Below are positions 37,224-46,099 of a DNA stretch of 64,000 nt, in pieces; the stretch's first letter is position 1; each line of letters begins with the position of its first letter. Location: assembly GCF_017875835.1 (NCBI RefSeq), contig NZ_JAGING010000001.1, forward strand, positions 1,798,001 through 1,862,000. The letters are read 5' to 3'. Origin of the DNA: Psychrobacter sp. PL19. Lineage in GTDB: Bacteria > Pseudomonadota > Gammaproteobacteria > Pseudomonadales > Moraxellaceae. Made by a program: the position numbers and the translations under genes. The notes under the pieces were generated by a model, which was not told the origin of the DNA, did not search any database, and was given only the letters and a program-made list of their open reading frames with translations.

Positions 37224-37228
37224 TATGT

Positions 37229-37423
37229 ACTCGTGTCGTTGAGCAAGATAATTTGTTTATAAATACGCCAATATTAGCAGTGGGTCATGCCGGTTGGATT
37301 AACGCTGCTAAGATGATTGATGCTAGGCAAGAAGTATCGCAAGTGGCTGCCGAATGGCCACGCTCAGTCGCTTATGGTGAACTTAGTACGCCGGCGTTAT
37401 CGGCACTCCAAGCCAACCAATAG
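37229..37423 (+). pseudogene. C-terminal remnant of an unidentified protein gene
   Basis: An open frame of 64 codons ending in TAG starts directly after the repeat, without a start codon. Its residues (LFINTPILAVGHAGWINAA...) have normal protein-like codon use and composition. The frame does not continue on the far side of the repeat, so the gene's 5' part has been deleted. I do not recognise the family. It is convergent with the AraC-type regulator. Confidence 0.5.
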
Positions 37424-37437
37424 TTGTGTTACCTGCT

Positions 37438-38436
37438 CTAAATCGACAGTCGGGAAAACTTGTTCTGATATTCCTTGGGTGTGAGCTCTGTGGCGCGTTT
37501 GAATAAGCGTGTAAATGAAGACAGATCACTATAGCCGACCTGGTCAGCGAGAGATTTTATAGTCACATCCCCTGATTCTAATAAGCGTTTGGCCTGCTCG
37601 ATTCTTATCGCTTGAATATACTCAATAGGGCGCATAGCCACGCAGGTTTGAAAGCGTCTATTTAAAGTCCGTGGGGTGATGTTTACCATGGTTGCTAAGT
37701 CACTAACTTGTATGGGCTGATCAAAGTTGTCCTCGATGAATTCTTGCACGCGCTGTACCAGTTGGTCGGAGTGTGATCGGTATAATTTAACATTGGTATA
37801 ACTGTTCTGATTGCCTCTTTTACTATCAACGATTTGGGTTTTCGCCACTTGGGTGGAAATTTCTCGTCCACAATAACGCTCGATTAATAGTAAAGCCAGG
37901 TCATAAAAGGCACTACCGCCTGCCGCGCAAAATATATTACCTGACTGCGTGACAAACTGATTTTCCTGTAAGTCGACTAATGGAAAGTCTGCTTTAAACT
38001 TACTCGCATAGCCCCAATGAGTGGTTGCTATTAAGCCATCAAGTAATCCCGCTTTTGCCAGAAAAAAGGCGCCGCTACAATTACTAGCAATGTCTGCTTG
38101 GGTATCAGCCAAGCGTTTTAAATGTGGCAACAAACTTAGGTTCTGCGCCAAAACCTTGTCAACTGAATCACCAATGGTTGGAATTAACAACAAGTCACAA
38201 TGAGCCACATCCCCGATATCGCAATGGGCTTGCATAACCAAGCGATTGCTACACCTAATATCTAAGCCATCGACACTGGCAATTTGTACGCTAAATCTGG
38301 GTTCTACTCTTAGCCCCAAAAATCGTTGCCAACTGACGCCAGCAAATGAAAATAAGTCTAATGCGCCCGTTAATGCGCTACCCAGAACCCCATCAAATCC
38401 GAGAATTATGACCTTAAAAGGCTGTGCGTTAGTCAT
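37438..38436 (-). CDS. GlxA-type AraC regulator with DJ-1/PfpI domain
   Basis: The N-terminal ~200 residues form a DJ-1/PfpI-like domain (VIILGFDGVLGSALTGALDLF, DLLLIPTIGD, IASNCSGAFFLAKAGLLDG with the nucleophile-elbow Cys about 119). The C-terminal ~100 residues are an AraC DNA-binding domain with two HTHs (VSDLATMVNITPRTLNRRFQ and IKSLADQVGYSDLSSFTRLFKRATELTPKEY). The 332-residue length is typical. It is divergent from the acyl-CoA dehydrogenase cluster across 509 bases, so it probably regulates that cluster. The ligand is unknown. Confidence 0.92.
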   Translation of the reverse strand: MTNAQPFKVIILGFDGVLGSALTGALDLFSFAGVSWQRFLGLRVEPRFSVQIASVDGLDIRCSNRLVMQAHCDIGDVAHCDLLLIPTIGDSVDKVLAQNLSLLPHLKRLADTQADIASNCSGAFFLAKAGLLDGLIATTHWGYASKFKADFPLVDLQENQFVTQSGNIFCAAGGSAFYDLALLLIERYCGREISTQVAKTQIVDSKRGNQNSYTNVKLYRSHSDQLVQRVQEFIEDNFDQPIQVSDLATMVNITPRTLNRRFQTCVAMRPIEYIQAIRIEQAKRLLESGDVTIKSLADQVGYSDLSSFTRLFKRATELTPKEYQNKFSRLSI

Positions 38437-38945
38437 TAGTTTTGAGATTCCTTAGTAATTTTATGATGGATCGCTGTTATTTACAAAGATGCTCTGGTGA
38501 AAGTTAGAATGATAAGGTGTGTCATTGTTCATAATTATGTGGCGGATACTGAATAAGACAAAAATAATTAACAAACCTTCAAGTCGAGTTGATAAGGGTA
38601 ATATTTCCTCAATCGCTTTGCCACTAAGCTGTTTTTCGATGCTTTAAGCCTCTATAACTGACAGGCACTATCTGTTTTAAACCAGTCTAACCGTAGACCG
38701 TCACGGCTATCGTTAAAGTGATAGCTTAACGAATTAAATGTCTCATTTCACCATTATTATGTCATAAATGACAATGGGGTAAAGGTACAAAGTAGACTAA
38801 TATTAATCGGCGAGCTATTTATTGTTTTGCTTGGTTTACGTTTTTTCTAACACCCAAAGCGACACAATCAATAATTCATGATCACTTGAGCTTCCCAGTA
38901 TTATTTATCAGCCCTATTTTTTAGCCTTACTAAAGAGACCCTATT
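38437..38945. other. Divergent promoter region, AraC regulator/acyl-CoA dehydrogenase
   Basis: These 509 bases must hold both promoters and any operator for the GlxA-type regulator. No clear inverted repeat or ORF stood out. Confidence 0.4.
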
Positions 38946-40751
38946 ATGGCAGCCGATACTTTGATCCACGACTTTGAACTCCCTTTCCAATTATATGACG
39001 TATTGAACACCGAAGCGCTTTGCAACAGCACTAAGTTTGAAGAACACAATCGTGCCACCTTCGACGCTGTATTAGACACAGCAAAAAAAATGGCGACCAA
39101 TTTGTTTTTGCCACACAACCATATCGCGGATCAGAACGAACCGCAGTTTGATGGTAAAAAGGTCAGCATGATAGACGATGTCAAAGTTGCTTTTGATGCC
39201 TTCAGAGAATCAGGTTTTATCGCTGGTCGTTATTCGTTTGAAGATGGTGGCATGCAATTACCTGAAACTGTCATGACAGCGGTGGCAGGCTATTTTATGG
39301 CGGCCAATCCTTCAACCACAGCCTATCCATTTTTGACCACAGCAGCGATTAATGTCATTTCGCACTTTGCCAGTGACGATATTAAACAGGCCTTTATGCC
39401 GCGCATGTTGACTGGAGAGTTTACCGGAACGATGGCATTAACTGAACCGCATGCCGGCTCGTCACTCGCTGATATTAGAACCACCGCTGTTCAGCAAGAC
39501 GATGGTTCTTACCGGGTAAAAGGCAGCAAAATATATATTTCAGGTGGCGACCATGAATTATCTGACAACATTATCCATCTAGTACTGGCCAAAGTTCCGG
39601 GTGGCCCTGGCGGCGTCAAAGGCATCTCCTTGTTGGCAGTACCAAAGTATCGATTGAATGATGACTCGTCGATAGGCGCGCGTAATGATGTTCATTTGAC
39701 TGGATTATTGCATAAGCTCGGTTATAGAGGCACGACCTCAACCTCATTAAGCTTTGGTGATGAAGGCGAATGTTATGGCTATTTAATCGGTGAAGAGCAC
39801 TTCGGTTTACGCTATATGTTTAAGATGATGAACGAGGCGCGGATAGCCGTTGGTTTTGGCGCGGCAATGATCGGTTATCGCGGTTACCAATACTCTTTGG
39901 CTTATGCTAAAGACCGGACTCAAGGTAGAATTGCACCCAATAACAAGCCCGAACATGATGCCACCGCTATCATCAATCATGGTGATGTTAAGCGTATGCT
40001 ACTTGCGCAAAAAGCCTATACCGAAGGCGGCATATCGTTATGTTTGTATGGCTCAAACCTAATTGACCGGATCAACACTTGTGACGACGTAACTCTAAAA
40101 GCTGAGCTATCTGAGCTACTAGATTTACTGACTCCAGTCTTAAAAGCCTGGCCCTCTGAATATGGGCCCAAAGCCAACGACTTAGGTATTCAGGTATTAG
40201 GAGGCGCAGGTTATACACGTGAATATCATGCGGAGCAATTTTGGCGTGACAACCGACTGAATCCGATTCATGAAGGCACGAACGGCGTGCAAGCCTTAGA
40301 TTTGTCTTTTCGTAAATTATGGCAAAACCAGAGCCTTGGGATTCAAATCCTGAAACGTGAAGTCACTCATGATTTACAAAATATTAGCACGCCAGAAGCT
40401 GCACAACTGGCTGCTAAGCTAACCCCTTATATGGGCCAACTGCATGACGTATTGGTACATTTAGGTGGCGTATTAGCGACTGACAAGGCGATTACCCTCA
40501 CAGGTAATGCTCAAGCATTCATGAATATTTTCGCCACCATTGTGGTGAGTTGGATTTGGATTCGTCAAGCCAGCAAAGCGGAGCAATTATTAAGCGCGAG
40601 CCCAGACCTTGAAAAACAGAGTTTTTACAACGGTAAAATCCAAGCTGCGAAATACTTTATTGATTGGGAACTACCGACCATCAAGCGTGATATAAAATTA
40701 TTAATGAACACCAATGAAGTTTGCACGGATATGCAAGCTGACTGGTTCTAA
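38946..40751 (+). CDS. Acyl-CoA dehydrogenase (long form)
   Basis: The 601-residue protein has the acyl-CoA dehydrogenase core: GTMALTEPHAGSSLADIRT (FAD/substrate region, about 156), KIYISGGDHEL, RIAVGFGAAMIG, GIQVLGGAGYTREYHAEQFWRDNRLNPIHEGTNGVQALDL, with the catalytic Glu in HEGTN (about 440). It also has the C-terminal extension of DmdC/AcdA-like long enzymes. It oxidises an acyl-CoA to the enoyl-CoA and passes electrons to ETF. It is the first gene of a cluster with an MDR reductase 12 bases downstream and an SDR 3 bases after that. Confidence 0.93.
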   Translation: MAADTLIHDFELPFQLYDVLNTEALCNSTKFEEHNRATFDAVLDTAKKMATNLFLPHNHIADQNEPQFDGKKVSMIDDVKVAFDAFRESGFIAGRYSFEDGGMQLPETVMTAVAGYFMAANPSTTAYPFLTTAAINVISHFASDDIKQAFMPRMLTGEFTGTMALTEPHAGSSLADIRTTAVQQDDGSYRVKGSKIYISGGDHELSDNIIHLVLAKVPGGPGGVKGISLLAVPKYRLNDDSSIGARNDVHLTGLLHKLGYRGTTSTSLSFGDEGECYGYLIGEEHFGLRYMFKMMNEARIAVGFGAAMIGYRGYQYSLAYAKDRTQGRIAPNNKPEHDATAIINHGDVKRMLLAQKAYTEGGISLCLYGSNLIDRINTCDDVTLKAELSELLDLLTPVLKAWPSEYGPKANDLGIQVLGGAGYTREYHAEQFWRDNRLNPIHEGTNGVQALDLSFRKLWQNQSLGIQILKREVTHDLQNISTPEAAQLAAKLTPYMGQLHDVLVHLGGVLATDKAITLTGNAQAFMNIFATIVVSWIWIRQASKAEQLLSASPDLEKQSFYNGKIQAAKYFIDWELPTIKRDIKLLMNTNEVCTDMQADWF

Positions 40752-40763
40752 GGAGAGAACAGA

Positions 40764-41771
40764 ATGACAGCAATAAATAAACAATGGCGGCTCAAAGCAA
40801 GGCCCATTGGCGAACCTAGCGCCGATACTTGGGATTATACCGAGTCAGAACTACCGGTCGTTACTGATGGTCAACTACTGATAAAAATTGAGTATATTTC
40901 TTTAGATCCAGCCATGCGTGGTTGGTTAAACGATGCAAAGTCTTATATAGAACCGGTACAAATCGGTGAGGTTATGCGTGCGGGCACCGTAGGACAGGTA
41001 GTGGAGAGTAAACTTGCAGGTTTTGTGGCAGGCGACTATGTTTGTGGCCACAATGGTGTACAGTCATATGCGTTCAGTGACGGTACTGACTTGTATAAAG
41101 TTGATCCCAATCTAGCGCCATTACCTTATTACTTAGGCGTTTTAGGTATGCCTGGCATGACCGGCTATTTTGGCTTATTAAAAACGGGACAGCCAAAAGC
41201 TGGAGAGACTGTCGTAGTATCTGGTGCTGCGGGCGCGGTTGGTGGGCTAGTCGGACAAATTGCTAAGATTAAAGGCTGCCGAGTGGTGGGTATCGCTGGT
41301 GGCGCTGAGAAATGTCAGTTCTTAGTGGATGAGTTGGGTTTTGATGCCGCCATAGACTACAAAAATGAAAATGTAAAAAAAGCGCTAAGAAAGACTTGTC
41401 CAAAAGGGGTCGATGTGTTTTTTGACAACGTTGGCGGTGAGATTTTAGATGATGTTCTCACCCATATTAATCGCCATGCACGCATTGTCATTTGTGGCGC
41501 TATCAGTCAATACAACAATACGGTACCGGTTAAAGGGCCTTCAAATTATTTATCGTTATTGGTCAATCGCGCCCGCATGGAAGGCATTGTGGTGTTTGAT
41601 AACATCAAAGAATATCCTATTGCTACGCAGGATATTGCCGGCTGGATACAGTCGGGTGAGCTGACCGTCAAAGACCACATTGTTGAAGGTATTGCAACCT
41701 TCCCCGATACGTTAATGATGCTCTTTAAAGGTGAGAATTTTGGTAAATTGGTACTTAAGGTAGGGGAATAA
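40764..41771 (+). CDS. Zinc-independent MDR-family NADP-dependent oxidoreductase (CurA/LTB4DH type)
   Basis: The 335-residue medium-chain reductase has YISLDPAMRGWL, GMPGMTGYFGLL, VVSGAAGAVGGLVGQIAKIKGCRVVGIAGG (Rossmann) and a C-terminal FPDTLMMLFKGENFGKLVLKVG, typical of prostaglandin/leukotriene reductases and CurA. No zinc-ligand Cys set is present. It likely reduces an alpha,beta-unsaturated carbonyl. AAGGAGA lies upstream. It is operonic with the acyl-CoA dehydrogenase and the following SDR. Confidence 0.93.
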   Translation: MTAINKQWRLKARPIGEPSADTWDYTESELPVVTDGQLLIKIEYISLDPAMRGWLNDAKSYIEPVQIGEVMRAGTVGQVVESKLAGFVAGDYVCGHNGVQSYAFSDGTDLYKVDPNLAPLPYYLGVLGMPGMTGYFGLLKTGQPKAGETVVVSGAAGAVGGLVGQIAKIKGCRVVGIAGGAEKCQFLVDELGFDAAIDYKNENVKKALRKTCPKGVDVFFDNVGGEILDDVLTHINRHARIVICGAISQYNNTVPVKGPSNYLSLLVNRARMEGIVVFDNIKEYPIATQDIAGWIQSGELTVKDHIVEGIATFPDTLMMLFKGENFGKLVLKVGE

Positions 41772-41774
41772 GTT

Positions 41775-42569
41775 ATGACACTGACCACAAATGAACTGGC
41801 ATCAGCGGTTGCTAGTAATGTAGCCGGTAAACGGATTTTAATCACCGGCGGTGCTTCAGGAATTGGTGCGGCAAGTGCACTTTTACTAGCGAGTCGTGGT
41901 GCTAAGCTAGTGATTGGCGATTTGGCTGAAGAGTCTGGTAGGGCTGTCGCACAACAAGCGCAGGATGCTGGCCATACAGTCGTGTTTAAAAAGGTGGATG
42001 TAACCAGCGCTGATGAAGTACGCGCTCTGTTTGCCTTTGCTATACAAGAGCTGGGTGGCCTTGATGTGGTGGTGAACAATGCCGGTATCGATCACAAGCC
42101 TGCACCCATGCATGAACTCAGCGACGATGACTTTGACCGTAATATCGCTGTTAATTTAAAAGGCGTCTGGCATTGTATGCGAGCAGCCATTACTTGTATG
42201 GCACCTAATGGTGGCGGGCATGTGATCAATGTTGCTTCTATCGCAGGCTTGCGTTCAGCACCCTTGCTTTCCGCTTATAGCGCTGCTAAGCACGGGGTCA
42301 TGGGACTTACCAAATCTGCCGCTCATGAATATGCCCGGGTTAATATTCGCTTTAATGCGGTATGTCCAAGCTTTATTGATACGCCGATGGTACGTAACAC
42401 CATGGCTAATATGGATGAGCGCGCCCAGCAATCGCTAATAAAAGCCAGTCCGCTACGCCGTTTAGGGACTGTGGATGAGGTTTCAGGTGCCATTGCATGG
42501 CTGGCCAGTGACGAGAGCAGCTTTATGAATGGTCAGGCCTTTACTCTTGATGGTGGTATGTTGGCTTGA
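41775..42569 (+). CDS. Short-chain dehydrogenase/reductase
   Basis: The classical SDR has ITGGASGIGAAS (NAD(P) binding, about 22), NNAG (about 98), INVASIAGL with the catalytic Ser, and YSAAKHG (catalytic YxxxK, about 168). The C-terminal GQAFTLDGGM is usual. An Asp (GDLAEES) after beta-2 suggests NAD rather than NADP. It is only 3 bases after the MDR gene, hence in the same operon. Confidence 0.93.
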   Translation: MTLTTNELASAVASNVAGKRILITGGASGIGAASALLLASRGAKLVIGDLAEESGRAVAQQAQDAGHTVVFKKVDVTSADEVRALFAFAIQELGGLDVVVNNAGIDHKPAPMHELSDDDFDRNIAVNLKGVWHCMRAAITCMAPNGGGHVINVASIAGLRSAPLLSAYSAAKHGVMGLTKSAAHEYARVNIRFNAVCPSFIDTPMVRNTMANMDERAQQSLIKASPLRRLGTVDEVSGAIAWLASDESSFMNGQAFTLDGGMLA

Positions 42570-42734
42570 TAGTCAAATAACGGCTAAATCATTAGGGTGT
42601 AAGCCTTGCTCGATGTACCTGCTGGCATAGAGCTACTGTCTACGCTTGGCTGCCTAGTAATCAACAGCCTCTTAATCCATTGGCAGATTTTTGACCGTCA
42701 CTTATTATGTATCGATTTTATGTATTGATGATAG
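42570..42734 (+). repeat. Degenerate copy of the MITE-like repeat (copy 4)
   Basis: It begins TAGTCAAA, has a CCTGCTGGCATAGAG arm, and ends with TTATGTATCGATTTTA then TTGATGATAG, similar to the right end of copy 3. The centre is diverged, so the assignment is tentative. It separates the two SDR genes. Confidence 0.4.
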
Positions 42735-42793
42735 AAAGTGAGTCATTAACTTTAACAGTAAAGAATTAGCGCTCAAAAATATAAGGAATAACG

Positions 42794-43555
42794 ATGACAG
42801 ATTTATTTGATTTAACAGGTAAAATTGCTTTAGTCACTGGCGCCAGTCGCGGTATTGGGGAATCTATTGCACGCTTGCTGGCCTCAAGAGGCGCTCATGT
42901 TATTGTCTCTAGCCGTAAAATTGATGCTTGCCAAGCGGTTGCTGACAGCATCGTAGCTGACGGAGACAAAGCCAGTGCATTCCCTTGTCATGTGGGAGAA
43001 ATGGAGCAAATAACAGCTATTTTCGAGCACATCAAAAATGAATTTGGTCAAATTGATATTTTGGTGAACAACGCAGCGGCCAATCCTTACTTTGGTCATA
43101 TATTAGATACGGACTTAGCCGCTTTCCAAAAGACAGTAGATGTCAATATACGCGGTTATTTCTTTATGTCGACTGCTGCTGGCAAGATGATGCGCGAGCA
43201 GGGCGGTGGGGTCATCTTAAATACCGCATCGGTTAATGGCGTGGTCGCTGGCAATATGCAAGGTATCTACTCAATCACCAAAGCTGCGGTTATTAGTATG
43301 ACTAAGTCGTTTGCCAAGGAATGTGGCCCCTTAAATATTCGGGTCAATGCCTTGCTGCCAGGACTAACGGACACTAAGTTTGCCTCTACGCTAACTAAAA
43401 ATGACCAAATACTCAATATTGCGCTTAAATCAATTCCGTTAGGGCGTGTTGCACAACCTGATGAAATGGCAGGTACGGTCTTGTACTTGGTATCTGATGC
43501 GTCAAGTTATACCACTGGTGCCTGTGTGATTGTTGATGGTGGTATGCTGGCCTAG
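42794..43555 (+). CDS. Short-chain dehydrogenase/reductase
   Basis: The 253-residue SDR has VTGASRGIGESIA (about 15), NNAAANPYFG (about 92), LNTASVNG (catalytic Ser) and YSITKAAVISMTKSFAKE (YxxxK, about 157), ending TTGACVIVDGGMLA. SSRK after beta-2 favours NADP(H). The NNAA variant resembles DHRS4/carbonyl reductase-like members. A 224-base gap with a degenerate repeat precedes it, so it may have its own promoter. The next terminator closes the cluster. Confidence 0.93.
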   Translation: MTDLFDLTGKIALVTGASRGIGESIARLLASRGAHVIVSSRKIDACQAVADSIVADGDKASAFPCHVGEMEQITAIFEHIKNEFGQIDILVNNAAANPYFGHILDTDLAAFQKTVDVNIRGYFFMSTAAGKMMREQGGGVILNTASVNGVVAGNMQGIYSITKAAVISMTKSFAKECGPLNIRVNALLPGLTDTKFASTLTKNDQILNIALKSIPLGRVAQPDEMAGTVLYLVSDASSYTTGACVIVDGGMLA

Positions 43556-43703
43556 CTAATTAGCTTAGATTAGACAAAGTGAACCAACTACGAATCTATT
43601 ACGGCGTTAGAATGGCTTAATATACGATAAGTGCCGTTGACACTAGTCTTCTTGGTAGACGCTTTATAGTTGTTTGACCATATCTAAAAAATAGAGTTAT
43701 CTT

Positions 43704-43743
43704 AAAAAAGCCGCATAGTCTATTAAAACTATGCGGCTTTTTT
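43704..43743 (+). terminator. Rho-independent terminator after the SDR gene
   Basis: A perfect 14-base stem (AAAAGCCGCATAGT and complement) with an 8-base loop is flanked by A and T runs, so it could work in both directions. Confidence 0.9.
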
Positions 43744-43811
43744 GATGACTGATACTGCATCAAACAGACGTGGTAAATGGATCCAAAGGGCTGGCTAGAC
43801 CTCTCATTTGC

Positions 43812-43953
43812 TATATGTCGTTAAAATACCTTAAAAACGTGACGGTACTGCTGGTATGAGCTTTTTGCAGCCTCTGTCTGCGTAGGCGCAGCAAACAAGA
43901 AAAACTTATGCCAGCAGTAGGTTATGTATCGATATTACGTTTCATTGACTATG
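43812..43953 (+). repeat. MITE-like repeat, copy 3 (slightly degraded)
   Basis: It has the same orientation as copy 1 and shares the AATACCTTAAAAACG, TACTGCTGGTATGAGC, CCTCTGTCTGCGTAGGC and TTATGCCAGCAG blocks. A 4-base insertion sits near the left end, and the right flank reads TTGACTATGA rather than TTGACTATA, so the TA boundaries have decayed. Confidence 0.8.
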
Positions 43954-43963
43954 AATTATCAAG

Positions 43964-44002
43964 CTAATCATCCAAACTAATCATCCAAACTAATCATCCA
44001 AA
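43964..44002. repeat. Three 13-bp tandem repeats
   Basis: CTAATCATCCAAA occurs three times plus a partial fourth unit, just outside repeat copy 3. No coding role. Confidence 0.9.
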
Positions 44003-44170
44003 CTAATTGTAATGGATGTTACTACAATGGTTGTTAAGATGTAATTGATAGATAAGGGTCATTCAGGCATTATTATCAAGGCGTGTCATTAAAATATCTA
44101 TTTTGCTAGATGACGCTGTTAGTTTAAAACCAGACCACAATAAACGAACCCTATCAACCGAGGAGTTATC

Positions 44171-44554
44171 ATGAGCCCTTTGATCATCCCGAGCCATTGG
44201 AAAATAAAACGTTCGACTCACTTTTTTACCAAAGATAAAGTTCCCAAAGCCTTACTCACCCATCACAACACTGCCGAAGGCGTATTCGGTCAAATTTGCG
44301 TCATGCAAGGTACTGTTACCTTCTATGGATTCGCTAATGAGGCCGCCACTGATCCTGAGAAAACCATAGTCATTCAAGCAGGACAGTTTGCCGTCAGCCC
44401 GCCTGAATATTGGCATCGTGTCGAATTAAGTGACGATGCTCAATTTAACATTAACTTCTGGACTGAAGGTGATACTGGCAATAAATCGATGTTCAATAGC
44501 TCTAGTATTCATACTAAACCGATTGAAACATTATTCGATAAACCAAATGAGTAA
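44171..44554 (+). CDS. DUF1971 (TehB-like cupin) protein
   Basis: The 127-residue protein resembles DUF1971, a small cupin-like domain also found in front of some TehB tellurite-resistance methyltransferases: KIKRSTHFFTKDKVPKALL, GVFGQICVMQGTVTFYGF and AVSPPEYWHRVELSDDAQFNINFW. GAGGAG precedes the ATG. No partner gene is in the same direction. A function in tellurite or metal stress is only suggested by family membership. Confidence 0.75.
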   Translation: MSPLIIPSHWKIKRSTHFFTKDKVPKALLTHHNTAEGVFGQICVMQGTVTFYGFANEAATDPEKTIVIQAGQFAVSPPEYWHRVELSDDAQFNINFWTEGDTGNKSMFNSSSIHTKPIETLFDKPNE

Positions 44555-44587
44555 TAATCAATCACTACGAGCCTGTGTTCTGAACGC

Positions 44588-45775
44588 TTAGCGTAATGCA
44601 GGAAAGCGTTGGATCATAAATATTATAAGTAGCAGTGCCATACTAGCGACAGCAGCACCGATGAACCCTACGCTCGACAGCGAGATATGAGTGACAGCAT
44701 AGCCTCCAAGCAGGGCACCGGTGCCAATACCTAAGTTAATAACGCCAGAGAACATCGACATCACCACGTCTTGAGCCTTATCATCGATCATAATGACTTT
44801 AGCTTGGGTGCAGATTACCAGCAGCATGAGCGCAGTGCCCCAGAGTAAGGTAATCACACTCAGCGACCATATTGATTTGACCGCTAACAATAGGGTGACC
44901 ATAGACAGCAACATTAGTATCGTGGATACCAGCATCAACTTGGTATTGGATTTATCACCCCAACGGCTGAATATCACACTGCCAATCAGTCCAGCACCGC
45001 CGAATAGCAGTAATATAAAAGTGGTCAAGTTTTCACTGATTGAGCCGACCTGACGCATATATGGTTCGATATAAGAGTAAGCAGCGTAGTGGGCAGTAAA
45101 GACCACAAAGCAGAACAAATACAGACAGACCAACAATGGGTTTTTGAGTAGTTCTGGCACTTTTCTGGCAGATCCTTCAAACATACTGGGTAAGGTTGGC
45201 AACAGCTTGGCTTGTAGAACAAACACCACAAAGGCAATCACCCCAATACCACCAAACGTGGTTCGCCAGCCAAACCATTGACCAACCAATCGGCCTATAG
45301 GAACCCCCAGCACCATCGCCAATGAGGTACCCGTAGCTAGGACACTAAGTGCTAGCGCCTTTTTACCTTCGGGGGCCACCCGCAATATTATCGCCGCCGT
45401 AATTGACCAAAATATTGCATGTGATAAAGCAATACCAACTCGGCTGATCAATAATACCTGAAAACTCCAGGCAAAAACTGACAGTACATGGCTGGCAATA
45501 AATACCACGAAAACTGCCAGTAGCAGCCGCTTGCGCTCTAATTTACCGGTCAGCAGCATCAGCGGTAATGACATGGCAGCGACGATCCAAGCGTAAAGCG
45601 TCAGCATCCAACCAGTCTCTGCCGTGGTAATAGAAAAATCTTGAGCAATATCACTTAACAACGCCACAGGGACAAATTCTGTCGTATTCACCACGAACGC
45701 ACTGATACCCATTAAGATTACTCTAAAATACTGAGTCCGCAGAGAGTCTGTGCCTGCCTCGAGGTTGTGTTTCAT
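44588..45775 (-). CDS. MFS transporter, SotB-like sugar/drug efflux
   Basis: The ATG at 45775 starts the family-typical sequence (RVILMGISAFVVNTTEFVPVALLSDIAQDF); the upstream extension from a TTG is not conserved-looking. The 395-residue product has 12 predicted membrane segments, with the motif A region GKLERKRLLL and SRVGIALSHAIFWSITAAIILRVAP, as in SotB/YdeA exporters of arabinose/IPTG-like sugars. Substrate not determinable from sequence. Convergent with the DUF1971 gene. Confidence 0.88.
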   Translation of the reverse strand: MKHNLEAGTDSLRTQYFRVILMGISAFVVNTTEFVPVALLSDIAQDFSITTAETGWMLTLYAWIVAAMSLPLMLLTGKLERKRLLLAVFVVFIASHVLSVFAWSFQVLLISRVGIALSHAIFWSITAAIILRVAPEGKKALALSVLATGTSLAMVLGVPIGRLVGQWFGWRTTFGGIGVIAFVVFVLQAKLLPTLPSMFEGSARKVPELLKNPLLVCLYLFCFVVFTAHYAAYSYIEPYMRQVGSISENLTTFILLLFGGAGLIGSVIFSRWGDKSNTKLMLVSTILMLLSMVTLLLAVKSIWSLSVITLLWGTALMLLVICTQAKVIMIDDKAQDVVMSMFSGVINLGIGTGALLGGYAVTHISLSSVGFIGAAVASMALLLIIFMIQRFPALR

Positions 45776-46099
45776 AAAATTCAACAAAAAAAGGTGCTGA
45801 TACCGCACGGTTGGCCCAAAATGGGGATGAAGATTTAGGGTTATGACGACTGAGTCGTACAACAATAGGGATAATATGAGGATGGCGTGGCCAAATACCA
45901 AGCCAATAGCTGCCGTTAAACAGGTTTACTAGGGGTTTTTATAGCAGGTGTGATACTAATAATAAATCATTCTCGTATGACATAACTCTCATTTCACATA
46001 AAACGGGGCTAATATTACCAGAACTCTTGGTAGTAGCTCGATAACATTAACCCAGTGTTTGTTCACTATGTTTACTCAATAAACACGTCGCTTTAGCCA

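Noticed and set aside
43964..44002. Possible short CRISPR-like array
   Set aside because: The units are contiguous 13-bp tandem repeats with no spacers and no cas genes.
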